Source: Buddleja alternifolia (taxonomy: Eukaryota; Streptophyta; Magnoliopsida; Lamiales; Scrophulariaceae). Taken from it: DNA of 64,000 nt. Where the stretch lies: positions 21,844,195 through 21,908,194 of the forward strand of contig CM033394.1 of the NCBI GenBank assembly GCA_019426215.1. The letters run 5' to 3'. The stretch's first letter is position 1; each line of letters begins with the position of its first letter. The notes beneath the pieces are model-generated. The model was not told where the DNA came from, ran no database searches, and saw only the letters and a list, made by a program, of their open reading frames with translations. Below are positions 11,612-22,996 of this stretch, one piece after another. Position numbers and translations under genes: made by a program.

Positions 11612-12162
11612 TTAAAGATTAAGCCTAAAATCTTAAAACTATATAGCATATATATAAACTCTAAGAAGAGTGGTTTTATTCGTATTAATGGAAAACAGTT
11701 TATTTTTAATTTGAGTAAATAAATTATTTCATTTGAACATATGTTTTTACTTGATTTTGAACGAAGATGTAGATGTATATTTTGATGATAAACTTATAAG
11801 ATAATTTAATTTTATTAATATTTTAGAGTTTACAATTCATGATAAATATGATTTTTAATTATTACACCACTTATTTTTTGTATTTCTCACCAACTCAATT
11901 TTTTTTAGTTAAATGTACAACAAATATGTTATTTAGTTTCTTACTTACTAGATGAAACTAAAAGTAAGTTGTAAGAACTATAATTATAATTTGATAACCC
12001 GTCAACCCACCCGCTAAATACATTAAACCCGACCGACCCGAACCGCTTGGTTTGAAAGGATAATTATGCGGTTTTGGTTTGAGATTTTGTCAACCCACAT
12101 ATATGGGGTCGGGTTGATTTTTTTTCTTTAAAACCGCCCGAACCCGACCGCGTACACCCCTA
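11365..12162. mobile_element. hAT-type MITE (798 bp), 8 bp TSD ATTCTCAT
   Basis: Ends are TAGGGGTGTAC and GTACACCCCTA, perfect inverted repeats, flanked by ATTCTCAT at 11357-11364 and 12163-12170. An 8 bp TSD and this TIR are typical of hAT elements. Subterminal regions are full of short CCCGCC/CCGAACCG words in both orientations, as in many hAT MITEs. No transposase. Confidence 0.9.
11563..11611. repeat. (TA)n(GA)n microsatellite inside the hAT MITE
   Basis: About 12 TA units followed directly by about 13 GA units. Confidence 0.9.
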
Positions 12163-12274
12163 ATTCTCATTGTGATAGAAAAATGAATAATCTTATAACA
12201 GTGACTTCTTTTGAACATAAATATAATCAAATCAAATCAATAATTAATCTAATACAAAAGATAAACCCACATAA

Positions 12275-13069
12275 TTATATGAAATTGTTGAACTCAGTCT
12301 TTCGAGCTAGAGCCGTGATCAAATGAGGATGAGCCAAGTTCTGCGTTGTGCTCTTAGCAATGGATTCCAACAGAGATTTTTGCAACAAACGGCCCACATC
12401 GATGCTGACGCCACTCATAATGGCATATAGGAGTGTAGCACGGATCTTCAACACCATATTGACAGATGTGGTGGGAAGTAGACGGGTTGTAATGAAGAGA
12501 TACCATAGCTTAGCCTGGGGAAGGAGACAAGAACGCGGAAACTTGACCTGCTCATTCCGAGTCGTAATCCAAGTGGACCCGGGGTAACAAATGTGTTGCA
12601 TAATAGCACTACAGTCGGGATCAAATCGTAGAAAGGCCTCGTTCCCAATGTATGGAAGCGCAAAGAGTTCATTGATAGTTTGCTTGTCAAATTTAACCGA
12701 CACACCCCGCACCTTAACCTTTTTATGGTTTTTTGTGAGAGAAAAATCATGAGCATTGGCATAGAACTCTAGGACCATGGAGAGAACAACAGGTTTAGGA
12801 GTGGCCACAAATTTCGTCCATCCTCGGGTGTTAATTTGATCGAGGACTTCTTGGTTTTTACGTGTGACACTGATGCCTTGCTCAAGCACTGAATTCTTGG
12901 ATAAGAAAGTCTTACAATAGCGTTGAGAGGCCTCAAAGCTCACAAATTTGGTCTCATCATAAGGAGGAGTCTCGGGCTCCTTGGGCTCTTGTGGTGAAGG
13001 AGGAGCCTGAGAAGTAGAGGCATCAGCGGAGCGACGTTTGCTAGGACGCATTGTACCGGTGACAGTCAA
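12275..13069 (-). CDS. ORF3 of Athila-like element, plant transposon-protein domain
   Basis: A 264-residue intact ORF in the envelope position after pol. A basic, Ser/Pro-rich N-terminus (residues 1-40) is followed by a compact domain with SFEASQRYCKTFLSKN, LVLEFYANA-like VLEFYANAHDF, VRGVSVKFDKQTINELFALP and a PGSTWITT stretch. From memory this resembles the domain annotated as putative plant transposon protein (Transposase_32), common beside plant gypsy elements. Function is unknown. There is no signal peptide or obvious membrane helix, so calling it an envelope protein is unsupported. It is the only large ORF of A without an internal break, although the stop may be early and the element is truncated just after it. 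B and C lack it. Confidence 0.6.
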   Translation of the reverse strand: MTVTGTMRPSKRRSADASTSQAPPSPQEPKEPETPPYDETKFVSFEASQRYCKTFLSKNSVLEQGISVTRKNQEVLDQINTRGWTKFVATPKPVVLSMVLEFYANAHDFSLTKNHKKVKVRGVSVKFDKQTINELFALPYIGNEAFLRFDPDCSAIMQHICYPGSTWITTRNEQVKFPRSCLLPQAKLWYLFITTRLLPTTSVNMVLKIRATLLYAIMSGVSIDVGRLLQKSLLESIAKSTTQNLAHPHLITALARKTEFNNFI

Positions 13070-13707
13070 ATTGACGCTAGAAAGTTCAACCTCGATGAAA
13101 AACTTGACAATAATGACCCCCTAGCACACCAACGGACTAGCAAATGAACCACAATGCAATCAACAATCCAAATTCAACACCCCAATATAATCTTCATCAT
13201 ACAAGAATCACGAATAGATATCCCAATATTTCAACAACTCCAATCAAGCACAATATAAGCCGGCAAGGCACATGAATAGTCGAAGTATACAATGGAGAGC
13301 GAAAGTCCTTACCAACCTAAAATAATCCCGGAGATCCCTAAAAGTGAGAAAGTCTAGCCAATTTGCCCCAATTGGACTCTGAAAAATTGCATACACAGCC
13401 CCTGCTATTATGGAAAATGCATGAACAGCCCCCACACATAGAATATTTACAAAAATCGATATCCAAGCTCAGAAACTCTCACAAATCGGCCCTTAGAAGA
13501 TTGAAAACGAGCATAATCCCACCACAATGGAAATATTTGAAACAAAAATCGGCTAAAGCAAGAACCCTACCCAAAATCGCGCAAGGAGACCCAAATACCG
13601 AAATTAATCAGTGGAAAAGAGAGAGAAAGGTCGAAAATGTGATGGGTAGGGGTAATTTTTATTAGTTATGGTGAAATATTGAAGATTTGGGTGGAGAAGG
13701 AGAAGAT

Positions 13708-13871
13708 GAACCGCGGTCTAGGGATGAAAATATGAGAAAAGTGAAGAAAAAGGAAGAATAAATAGCCTAAATGCTGATGTTGACCGCTGTCTGCCTCCCA
13801 AAAAAATGGCTACTGGATTCTTGGACCGCGGTCCAGAAATTGTGACCCCCTGGATTGTAAGACTGCGGTCT
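13708..13871. repeat. GGACCGCGGTCC-type words in the A 3' region
   Basis: Variants begin at 13708, 13781, 13823 (perfect) and 13860. They are the same words as in the A gag-protease linker and LTR, here with looser spacing. Confidence 0.7.
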
Positions 13872-14020
13872 GGTGACCTGGTTTTGAACAATTGAATTTT
13901 TCCATGAAAGAACGCAACATCCCTGACGGCACGATTCCCTAAAACGATAAATTGAACTAATTCAGCTGACGAAAACAAAACGAAAAGAAGAGAACGAAAA
14001 CGAAAGAAAGCATGTAAAAA

Positions 14021-14067
14021 CGTGGGTTGTCTCCCATGAAGCGCTTGTTTATAGTCATTAGCTTGAC
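14021..14067 (-). other. Conserved post-pol hairpin block (A copy)
   Basis: On the minus strand it reads from AGTCAAGCTAATGACTATAA to the hairpin CATGGGAGACAACCCACG (six-pair stem, one mismatch). The same block follows pol in B (37359-37405) and the truncated pol of C (48495-48542). Confidence 0.75.
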
Positions 14068-14081
14068 TTTTCGAGTGTGGG

Positions 14082-15891
14082 TCACGGAGATGGATCATGG
14101 AGCGGGACGGTTTGCTTGTCCTTGCTCCATCCTTGATGAGAATAATGCTTCAATCCGTGCCCATTTATGGTAAAAGGGCCCTTCACTTCGTCAGAAATCT
14201 CAATGGCTCCGGATGGAAAAACCTTAGTGATAGTGAAGGGACCTGACCACTTTGAGCGGAGTTTTTCGGGAAAAAGGTGAAGACTAGAATTGTATAGAAG
14301 TACCACATCCCCAACCTTAAATGCCCGAGGTGTGAGGCGTTGGTCATGCCATTTCTTAGTTCTTTCCTTATACAACTTTGCATTCTCATACGCCTCATGT
14401 CGAAATTCATCAAGCTCATTGAGTTGGAGCAACCTGTTTTGACCTACAACTTGCATATCAAAGTTAAGCATTTTTATAGCCCAATACGCCCTATGCTCAA
14501 GCTCGACGGGGAGGTGACATGCTTTCCCGAAAATGAGACGGTAAGGTGACATGCCTATAGGGGTTTTAAACGCAGTTCGATATGCCCAAAGGGCATCATC
14601 TAACTTGAGAGACCAATCCTTCCTAGAGGAACTAACCATTTTCTCTAGAATGCGTTTAAGTTCCCTATTCGACACTCCAACTTGTCCACTCGTTTGAGGG
14701 TGATACGGGGTAGAGACCTTGTGAGTGACACCATATTTAGTTAAAAGAGCGTCAAATTGCTTGTTCCGAAAATGGGTGCCACCATCGCTAATGATTGCTC
14801 GGGGAGTGCCAAAACGAGTAAAAATATGCTTTTTTAAAAATCTTATCACTATCCGAGCATCATTAGTTTGCAAGGCTTCGGCTTCAACCCACTTTGACAC
14901 GTAATCAACTGCTACTAGTATGTATTTATGGGAATGAGAACTAGGAAAAGGACCCATAAATCAATTCCCCACACATCAAAAAGCTCACATTCTAGCATAT
15001 TATTTAAAGGCATCTCATGCTTTCGAGAAATATTACCAAAACGTTGGCATTTATCACATGATGCAACAAAAGCATGACTATCTTTAAATAAAGTAGGCTA
15101 GAAGAAACCTGACTGTAGCACCTTGAGAGCGGTCTTCCGAAGTGTCCACCAACGACACCATCATGACAGTGGCTTAGAATAGATGTTGTCTCCTCAAATG
15201 GAACACACCTCCGGATAATCCGATCTGCACACACCTTAAACACAAAGGGATCATCCCACAGATAGTGCTTAACTTCAGATAGGAATTTCTTCCTCTGATG
15301 ATAAGTAAGATCTGGAGGAAGTTTCTTTGTGACAAGATAATTTGCATAATCAGCATACCAAGGGTGGGGTCCATTAACGATAGCATAGAGATGTTCATCC
15401 GGGAAATCTTCTGATATTGGTGTCTCATCTAAAGTATCTACCCGATATTCCTCAATTCTAGATAGGTGGTCCGCTACAACATTTTCTACCCCCTTTTTGT
15501 CTCTAGTCTCTAAGTCATATTCTTGTAGCAACAAAATCCATCGGATTAACCTAGGTTTGGCATCTTTTTTAGAGAGGAGGTACTTAAGAGCTGAATGGTC
15601 GGTGTATACAATCACTTTATTCATGACAAGGTATGAGTGGAACTTATCAAAGGCGAATACGACAGCTAGTAACTCTTTTTCAGTAGTTGCATAATTTTGT
15701 TGTGCATCATTAAGTGTCTTACTAGCATAGTAAATTGTTCTAAATACCTTGTCCTTGCGTTGACCAAGGACTGCACCGACTGCAAAGCCGCTGGCATCGC
15801 ACATTAGCTCAAAAGGGAGACTCCAATCGGGTGCCACCATCACAGGAGCTATGATCAACTTTTCTCGAAGATTGTGAATGCCTGCAAACAC
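14082..15891 (-). pseudogene. Element A RNase H and integrase
   Basis: RNase H (15891 downward) has [40 protein letters not shown] and [11 protein letters not shown], then the integrase zinc region with [13 protein letters not shown] frameshift just after this disrupts the region between the zinc finger and the core. A second frameshift near 14952-14965 precedes the core, which reads open from 14957 to 14082. The core has Asp motifs VAVDYVSKW and IISDGGTHF. The third catalytic position reads [12 protein letters not shown] where related integrases have Glu after QV, a Glu-to-Gly change. The C-terminal part ([20 protein letters not shown]) is intact. The copy is inactive. Confidence 0.85.
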
Positions 15892-17858
15892 AAAGCATCA
15901 AACTCGAATGGTACAACTTTGATGAGGAGGTTAGACCCGTCTGTAAAACCCGGGGTGACCCAAGAAACTCTTCACTCCTTTGACAGATGTGGGAGGAGGG
16001 AGTTTCTCAATTACATCCACTTTAGCGGGATCCACCTCAATGCCCTTTTGTGAAATACAATGGCCCAAAACTATTCCCTCCTGTACCATAAACTGACACT
16101 TCTCCCAATTTAAACGAAGTTAGTGTCCTCACATCTCTGTAAAACTAATGACAAATTATGCAAACAAGCATCAAATGAAGATCCGAAAACAGAGAAGTCG
16201 TCCATGAACATCTCAATAAAATTTGCAACCATGTCATGAAAGATAGCCATCATACACCGCTGAAAGGTGGCGGGTGCATTACAAAGCCCAAATGGCATTC
16301 TTCTATAAGCAAATGTACCATAAGGACAAGTGAAAGTCGTTTTATCTTGATCCTCAGGTGAAATAGCAATCTGATTATATCCCGAATAGCCATCTAGAAA
16401 ATAATAAAATTCATGTCCCGCTAACCTTTCTAGCATTTGGTCAATGAAGGGAAGGGGAAAGTGATCTTTTCTAGTAGCATCATTCAATTTCCTATAGTCA
16501 ATGCACACACGTCAACCCATCACCGTGCGAGTTGGGATTAACTCATTTTTTTCATTAGAGATAACAGTTATTCCTCCTTTCTTTGGCATGACTTGGGTTG
16601 GACTTACCCATGCACTATCAGAGATAGGATATATGATACCTGAGTCAAGCAGTTTAATCACTTCCTCTTTCACTACTTGCATCATTGGGTTTAATCTCCT
16701 TTGAGGTTGGACTGTGGTCTTGTAATTGTCCTCCATTAAGATCTTATGCATACAAATGGCTGGACTGATTCCCTTGATATTTGCGATTTTCCAACCAAAC
16801 GCCCTCTTGTGCTTCCTTAACACTCGCAAAAGCTTTTCTTCCATGCTTTCTGTCAAAGATGAAGAAATAATCACAGGTAAGGTTTCCGAAGTATTAAGGA
16901 AAGCATATTTTAAATGAGAAGGTAAAGGTTTGAGTTCGAGTGTCGGAGGTTCTTCTATAGATGGCTTTGGTGGAGAGGCTAGTGGGCGATCTAAAGATTC
17001 GAATCTTGGTCGGTAACCCCGCTTATGAGGTGGATTGGCTTCTAGGCTAGCCAATGTCTCTTGTAAATGCTCCACGTCGGCCTCTTTGTCCATAGGACCA
17101 ATTAAGCATGTCTTTAGTGGGTCATCATAACTGTGAAGCTTAAAATACTCAACAGAGGCATGATCAACAACATCAATTCGAAAACAAGTGGGAGTAGGGG
17201 AAGGGTGCCTCATTGCTTGATACACATTGAAAGTAACATGATCATCACCTACTCTAAGTATGAGCTTACCATTAGCTACATCAATTAAAGCTTTACCCGT
17301 ATTCAAGAATGGACGACCCAAAATAAGTGGCATCTCGACGTCTTCTTCCATGTCCAAAACTATAAAGTCCACTGGAAAGATGAACTTATCAACTTTGACT
17401 AGTACATCTTCTACCATCCCCCGTGGGTACTTAATAGATCGATCAGCCAATTGGAGAGAAACAGTGGTTGGCTTTGGTTCTCCGAGCCCCAACTTCCTGA
17501 AAAGAGAGAAGGGAAGTAGATTAATACTTGCTCCTAGATCGTAAAGAACCTTAGAGAAAGTAAGAAAGCCAATTGTGCAAGGGATCGAGAAACTCCCTGG
17601 ATCCTTAAGCTTAGGGGGAAGCTTATTTTGAAGTATTGCGGAACATTCCTCGGTGAGTGCAACGGTGGCATGTTCCTCAAGCTTGCGTTTGTTCGAAAGA
17701 ATTTCCTTAAGAAACTTAGCATAGCTTGGCATTTGAAGGATAGCATCTGCAAAAGGAATGTTAATGCGCAATTGTTTAAACATTTCTATGAATTTAAGAA
17801 ATTGAGCATCGAGTTTCCCCCTTTTTAGTGCAAGAGGAAAGGGTGGTCGAGGCTGCAC
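15892..17858 (-). pseudogene. Element A protease and reverse transcriptase
   Basis: From 17858 the frame holds the conserved pre-protease block (FKQLRINIPFADAILQMP), then aspartic protease [11 protein letters not shown] (DLGA active site, with Tyr where B and C have Cys) and [15 protein letters not shown] follows with WVSPTQVMPKKGG. An in-frame TGA at 16512-16514 replaces the Trp before [12 protein letters not shown] motifs continue with [16 protein letters not shown] [14 protein letters not shown] and FMDDFSVFG. The frame then stops at 16110 within TNFV, and the expected RLNWEKC reads in another frame, so a frameshift is present. The RT/RNase H connection at 15892-16110 is also out of frame. 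Confidence 0.85.
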
Positions 17859-17911
17859 TGGTACATGAGCTGCACGGGATGCAGAGTTGAAGCCATCCGA
17901 AGCATGCAGTT

Positions 17912-17986
17912 GGACCGCGGTGTGATCATCATTGGAGCGCGGTCCACTTCTGAAAAATTTGACACTGGATTGTTGGACCGTGGTCT
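17912..17986. repeat. GGACCGCGGTCC-type words in the A gag-protease linker
   Basis: Three near-palindromic 12-mers begin at 17912, 17934 and 17975 (steps 22 and 41). They lie between the gag C-terminus and the protease, as the word arrays of B and C do. Confidence 0.75.
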
Positions 17987-19508
17987 AAGTCCAAATTCTG
18001 GGAATTTTCAGCACCTATTTCTTTACCACTTCGCAACTCGATGGCCTGAATCTGCTCTTTCGGGTTCTTCTCTGTATCGCTAGGTAGTGACCCCAGTGTT
18101 CTACCCGAAAGTTGACTAGCCAGTTGTCCCAATTGAGTTTGTATGTTGCTCATGTTAATTTCAAGGTTGTGGATTCGCTCATCATTTTACTTTATATATT
18201 GGAGCATTAATTCCTCAAAACTCGGTTTCTTATCTTGTGGTTGGGAGTTTCCTTGTTTGTGAAATGTGTTGGGTTGGAAACCCCCTTGTCGCTGAAATGG
18301 AGGTCTATCACCATGTGTTTGAAATCCGGGAGGTTGCTTAACCATGTTGTTGTTATTCCTCCATGAGAAGTTTAGGTGATTTCTCCATCCCGGGTTATAC
18401 CTTTCAAAAAATGGGTCGTTCTGAGTCCTATTCGAATTATGTACATAATTTGCATTCTCAACACATTCGTATTGATAGGATGAACTACCATGTTGACACT
18501 CCGTAAGGTGATGAATGCCACCACAATTTTCACACAAGGATTGCACTTGGTTTACCGAAAAGTTCATAGCATCCAACTTCTTATGTAATAACTCTACTTG
18601 ATTAGCTAGAGTAGTGGAAGCTTCTACTTCATAAACTCCACTTGCCTTCTTTGGAAGTGTCACTATCTCGGTAGGCCATTGGTAGTTATTTTCCGCCATA
18701 CTAACTATCATATCCCAAGCTGCTTGTGGTGGTAAATTCATGAGTGAACCACCCGCAGCTGCATCAAGATGAGTGCGAAGTCCAGGTCCAAGGCCTTGAT
18801 AGAAGATGGTCACTTGAGTCCATAATGCAAAACCATGGTGAGGGCATTTTCGGAGAAGTTCCTTGAATCTTTCAAGTGCCTCATAAATTGACTCCCCATG
18901 AATCTGTCGAAACCCTTGTATCTCAACTTTGATAGCGGCTGTTTTCCCCGGTGGAAAGTATTTACTCAAAAACTTCTCCACCAACTGATCCCAAGTATGA
19001 ATGGATGCGGTTGGCAACTAGCTCTATCCTTCAATGAGAAGGGAAAGAATCTCATTCTAATAGCATCATCAGTCACTCCATTTTGTCGAAATGTGCTCAA
19101 ATAGCCAAGGAACTTGGTGATATGAGCATGTGGTGACTCATCCACTGCACCCCGATACTGTTCATTGGAAATCAGCTGAAGTATAGCCGGTGGAATTGTA
19201 AAATTGTTTGCTTTTATCGTGGGTAACACAATAGCATCGGCGGCTCCATGGATAGTGGGTTGCATATAATCACGTAAAGGGCGAGGAACTTGTTCTTGCC
19301 TTTGTGCTAAAGTAGCAGCAATTGCAGCTTGGATTCTCGGGTCCACTAATTTGATGCCCGGTGGAGCATGTAAGGGATTGTTTTCATTGTTCCCTTCCAT
19401 TGCCTCAAGGTGGTTCTCCTTTTGTTTTTGTGCTCTTCTTTTTCTATTGAAAGTTCGCTCAATCTCCGGATCAAAATTCTCAAGGTCTCCTTGAGACGTG
19501 CGGGTCAT
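17929..19508 (-). pseudogene. Element A gag
   Basis: Gag capsid protein of an Athila-like element, ATG at 19508 ([20 protein letters not shown]). It carries the Retrotrans_gag domain (AIRMRFFPFSLKDRA ... FLSKYFPPGKTAAIKVE ... GFRQIHGESIYEALERFKELL). A small frameshifting deletion near 19010-19030 removes the linking residues, so the N-terminal frame stops at 18966 while the rest is read from 19017. An in-frame TAA at 18187-18189 interrupts the part before MSNIQTQLGQLASQLSGRT, and the frame ends at 17929 inside the linker. The [11 protein letters not shown] motif before the linker is shared with B and C. Zinc-knuckle-like CENCGGIHHLTEC is visible at about 18505-18545. Confidence 0.85.
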
Positions 19509-19627
19509 GCACTACTCAAAGAGCTCAACCTATCAATAGAATCAAAAGAACCATATTAAAAAAAGAAAAGAAAAACAACTTAGTCTTAGAGAAGATAAGG
19601 GAATTACAATATCAAATAACGCAATTG

Positions 19628-19645
19628 TCCCCGGCAACGGCGCCA
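19628..19645 (-). promoter_or_regulatory. Primer binding site of A (tRNA-Asp)
   Basis: The plus strand TCCCCGGCAACGGCGCCA equals the 3' end of plant tRNA-Asp(GUC) as I remember it, so its complement is an 18 nt perfect primer site. It lies six bases from the LTR end. Confidence 0.85.
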
Positions 19646-19651
19646 AAAACT

Positions 19652-20906
19652 TGACACGTATTTATCCTAGCAAGTATACTAGGTAGTGCAATGTAATAAA
19701 ATGGACTATTAGCCCTGGGTGTTCGTCTCCACAGGGACAATTGGATTCGATGCTCGTAATTGCTATGTTACCTAACTCTAAGCTAAATCAAATTATAAGA
19801 TGATAGATGGTTGATGAAATTAACTAAAGACAACTATATGATAAACAAGGTAATATATCAAATGGAAAGAGATGATTGGGCTATGATCCTACTATGTTCT
19901 ATCTTATGTTCATAAACTCTAAATTACCCGGATTCTTAGAACACTCTTGTTATGGCGAAACCCCCTAATGCATTCATTACTCAATCTCTTGAAATAACGA
20001 TCCTATACTAGTTAACAACTTCCCATATCTCTATAGTGAAGATTGAATTAACTAACATGCATTAAGGTTCAAAGGGATTCCTTGCTTACGAAGATCCTAC
20101 ATTCACTCAGGTCATCTTATCACAAAAAGCCACACAACGCAATTGATTCTATCTCTAGTCAATTGTTACGTTATGATATTTGATTTTACGATCTACCTTT
20201 ATCTATCTCCTCTCGGTCTCAAGACAAAGCATTAAATTAAACACATGGTGATCAAGCATGTGCTAGCATTAAGCATAAAAATCAAACATGCAACAAGAAT
20301 GTAATAAATCCGGAAACTAGGAATTCATTAAGCACAAAATATCACAAAAGTATTCACATAACCCAACCACAAAGATACTTAGCTCATACTTGCAACAAAA
20401 GATAATCCAATATTTCTAAAAGACATAGTTGATATACTAATCTAAGAGAAAGAGATGAATTACTCCCTATTACAAAGTGTGATTCCAAGATTTCATGATG
20501 AAAAATGACTCTTCAAGCTTCCTTGGGACTTGTCATGGCTTCCTTGGGACTTGGAGAGAAAGAAATAATCCTTTTGGTAGGTGAAAAGTGTGTCAAAAAG
20601 GGCAAAAACGGCGGACTAAAACTAGGGCACGGGAAAACGGACCGTGGTCTGAAACGTGGCAGACCACGGTCCACTGACATGCAGGACCGCGGTCCTAGAC
20701 CGTGGTCCAGAAGGACATATTTCAGTCTTTCATTTGCTTTGCGTCTTTTCTTCGGCCTTCTCACTCGATATTTGATCTATTCAACTTGAATCCCTGCTCA
20801 CATGAAATGACAACAAATCAAAGCAACATGCGGGATTATCATTACTAAACTGCGACGAAAATACCTATATAAAAGGGGTAAATAATCGTAAAATGTGAAC
20901 TTATCA
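19652..20906 (-). repeat. 5' LTR of element A (1255 bp)
   Basis: On the plus strand it starts TGACACGTATTTATCC and ends GTGAACTTATCA. The TGACACG end next to the tRNA-Asp site is shared with B and C. It contains the word cluster at 20639-20708. Confidence 0.85.
20639..20708. repeat. GGACCGCGGTCC-type words in the A LTR
   Basis: Near-palindromic 12-mers begin at 20639, 20661, 20684 (perfect) and 20697; the first two steps are 22 and 23 bp. Confidence 0.8.
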
Positions 20907-21917
20907 CATGTACAATTAGTATTCCATTGATTCATCTGGGAAACTGACGAAACGTCCTTTAAGGGACCTCGCTTCCAATTTCTCTGCCTTCGTCTTCTTG
21001 TTGTAGGCAGGGCATCCCGAAACTCTAAGGTACTTAAGGTTTGGTTTCCTATTTCTCCATATCTCATATGGAGTCTTAGGAACGGACTTGGAAGGACATT
21101 TGTTCAAGATATGAACAACCATAAGGAGTGCATGCCCCCACAAGAAAATGGGTAAATCAGTGTAGCTGAGCATGGATCGAACCATATCTAATAGCGTTTG
21201 ATTCCTTTGCTCTGCTACCCCATTTAATTGTGGAGTTGCTGGTGGTGTGAGTTGTAATATTATCACATGTTCCTTTAGGAACTGATCAAACTCGTCACTC
21301 ATATTTTCACCTCCACGATCCGATCGTAGTGTCTTTATATGATGACTAGTTTGTTTTTCCACTAAAGCCTTAAATTCTTTGAACTTATCAAATGATTCAG
21401 ACTTCAGTTTCATTAAATACACTATTCCATATCTTGAATGATCATCAGTGAATGTAATGAAATAGTGAAAACCTCCACGAGCCATTTCTCCAAATGGTCC
21501 GCAAACGTCGATATGCACAAGTCCTAATACTTCAGTGGCTCTTTCAAAAGTCCCGGTGAAGGAAGATCTAACCATTTTGCCTGTGAGGCAAGATTCACAA
21601 GTTGGATAGGGATCCGATCCCAATGGTTCAATTAAACCATCTTTCTCCATTTTGTGTATCTTTCGCTCGCCAGCATGGCCTAGTCTTAGGTGCCACTTTA
21701 AGTTTAGGTTAGCACTTTGTCTACCACGCTTCTTTGAGATAATATTTGCAACACACTCATTTTGCATATTTAAATAATAGAGGCCATTGATTAAAGTAAC
21801 AGTGCCAACAATATTATTATGAAATAAAACACTGCAAGTACTGTCAATGAAATTAAAAACATAGCCGTTCCTAACCAACATAGGAATAGATATAATGTTC
21901 TTAAGCCCATTGGGCAA
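20907..21917 (-). pseudogene. Element G integrase
   Basis: Open from 21917 to 20916. It holds the GAG-pre-integrase zinc region ([17 protein letters not shown] ... CESCLTGK) and a full integrase core: Asp in HIDVCGPF, Asp in LRSDRGGE and Glu in [11 protein letters not shown], all three catalytic residues present. The conserved [14 protein letters not shown] and GCPAY motifs follow. The frame ends close to the A LTR, so the C-terminal extension and all of RT are lost. Confidence 0.85.
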
Positions 21918-21998
21918 AACTAAAACATCCTCTAAAATTAAAACATGTCTAGATGATAAACATAAAGAAGTTGATCCAATGCGAGAAGCCGCGACACT

Positions 21999-22996
21999 CT
22001 ACCCGCTGCCTACACTGATCAGCGCCTCTCCATGCTCCAGCTTCCTACTTCGCTGCAGATCCTGATTCATTACACAAACGTGAGCACTAGCTCCAGAATC
22101 AAGTATCCACGAAGTGGAAAATACAGTTATAGAACAATTGGTTTCTAAAATAAATAGTTCCATACTTGGTGCACCTTTACCAAAGTTTGGACACTCCCTC
22201 CTCCAGTGGCCTAGCTCACAGGAGTGAAGGCACCTATCCGTTTCCTTTGGTCCTTTGCTCTTCATCACTTTATGAGCTTTACCCTTTCATTTGTCTATCT
22301 TAGCTTGTGGACCCGGAGTGCATTAGGTTTCTTAGTCTTCTTCTTGTTGTTGTTTTTAGGCTTAGAAGTGATAACCAAGGCCGCCTCTTTTTCCTTTGGC
22401 TTCATTTGAGATTAAGCAGTATTCAGCTTGTTCATCAACACAACTAAATTACACTCTATCTCATTACAGTTAAAGTTCACTACGAATTGGGAAAAGGAGT
22501 CTGGAAGTGACTGCAAGATTAGGTCAGTTTGAAGTTGTGGGTCCATGTTGAAGTCGAGGGCCTCTAACCTCTCAATTTTCGAAATCAGTTTTAATACATG
22601 GTCCCCAACCTTTTCACCTTCATTCATCTTGGCTCCTAAGAGTTCTTTTGATATCTCATACCGAGCAGTGCGACTGTGCTCACCATAGAGCTCCACCAGG
22701 TGTGCTAAAATAGCCCTCGCCGAGACCATTTTGTCATGGGACCTCTGTAACTCATTTGTCATTGAGCCCAGCATTTACCCAAGAACCCGGACGTCGTCTT
22801 TGGCCCATTACTCATGAGCCGTAACTTCCTCCTCATTAGCACGCATCCTTGCGGGGGTGGCTGGTATATTAGCATCCAATACGTACCCCAGTGACTCCAT
22901 GTTGAGGACTATCCTCAAGTTGCGGAGCCAGTCCACATAGTTAGGACCAGTCAAAGTGTTCTTTTCAAGTAGTACAGATAATGGGTTGATAGTCAT
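21999..22996 (-). pseudogene. Element G gag-protease
   Basis: Gag starts at 22996 (MTINPLSVLLEKNTLTGPNY) and shows VDWLRNLRIVL, EISKELLGAKM and LILQSLPDSFSQFV, typical of this copia group. In-frame stops interrupt it after TAHE (22808) and after NKLNTA (22412). The Lys-rich tail leads to a damaged zinc knuckle (CLHSCELGHWRREC) and then the protease WILDSGASAHVC at about 22090-22115, in the open stretch 22268-21999. A stop just after VGSG ends this segment. The protein is not expressible as one product. Confidence 0.8.

Larger units (their letters stand above)
13070..14081 (-). other. Noncoding stretch between integrase and ORF3 of A
   Basis: No supported ORF. It holds the conserved post-pol block (14021-14067) and a scattered set of GGACCGCGGTCC-type words (13708-13871). 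Confidence 0.6.
12275..20906 (-). mobile_element. Athila-like Ty3/gypsy element A, decayed, 3' LTR missing
   Basis: Minus-strand order is 5' LTR (20906-19652), tRNA-Asp primer site, gag, protease, RT, RNase H, integrase, a 1 kb noncoding stretch, then a third ORF ending at 12275. No copy of the LTR occurs to the left, so the 3' LTR and polypurine tract are lost; the exact left boundary between 12171 and 12275 is not visible. The tRNA-Asp primer, gag type, protease and a third ORF after pol place it in the Athila group. It abuts copia element G at 20907. Confidence 0.85.

Noticed and set aside
13244..13665. Short ORFs on both strands between A integrase and ORF3
   Set aside because: Not conserved in the matching part of B or C, and low-complexity; treated as chance.
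19590..19660. The tRNA-Asp-like sequence as a tRNA gene
   Set aside because: Only the 18 nt 3' end is present, next to an LTR, in all three Athila copies; it is a primer binding site, not a tRNA gene.
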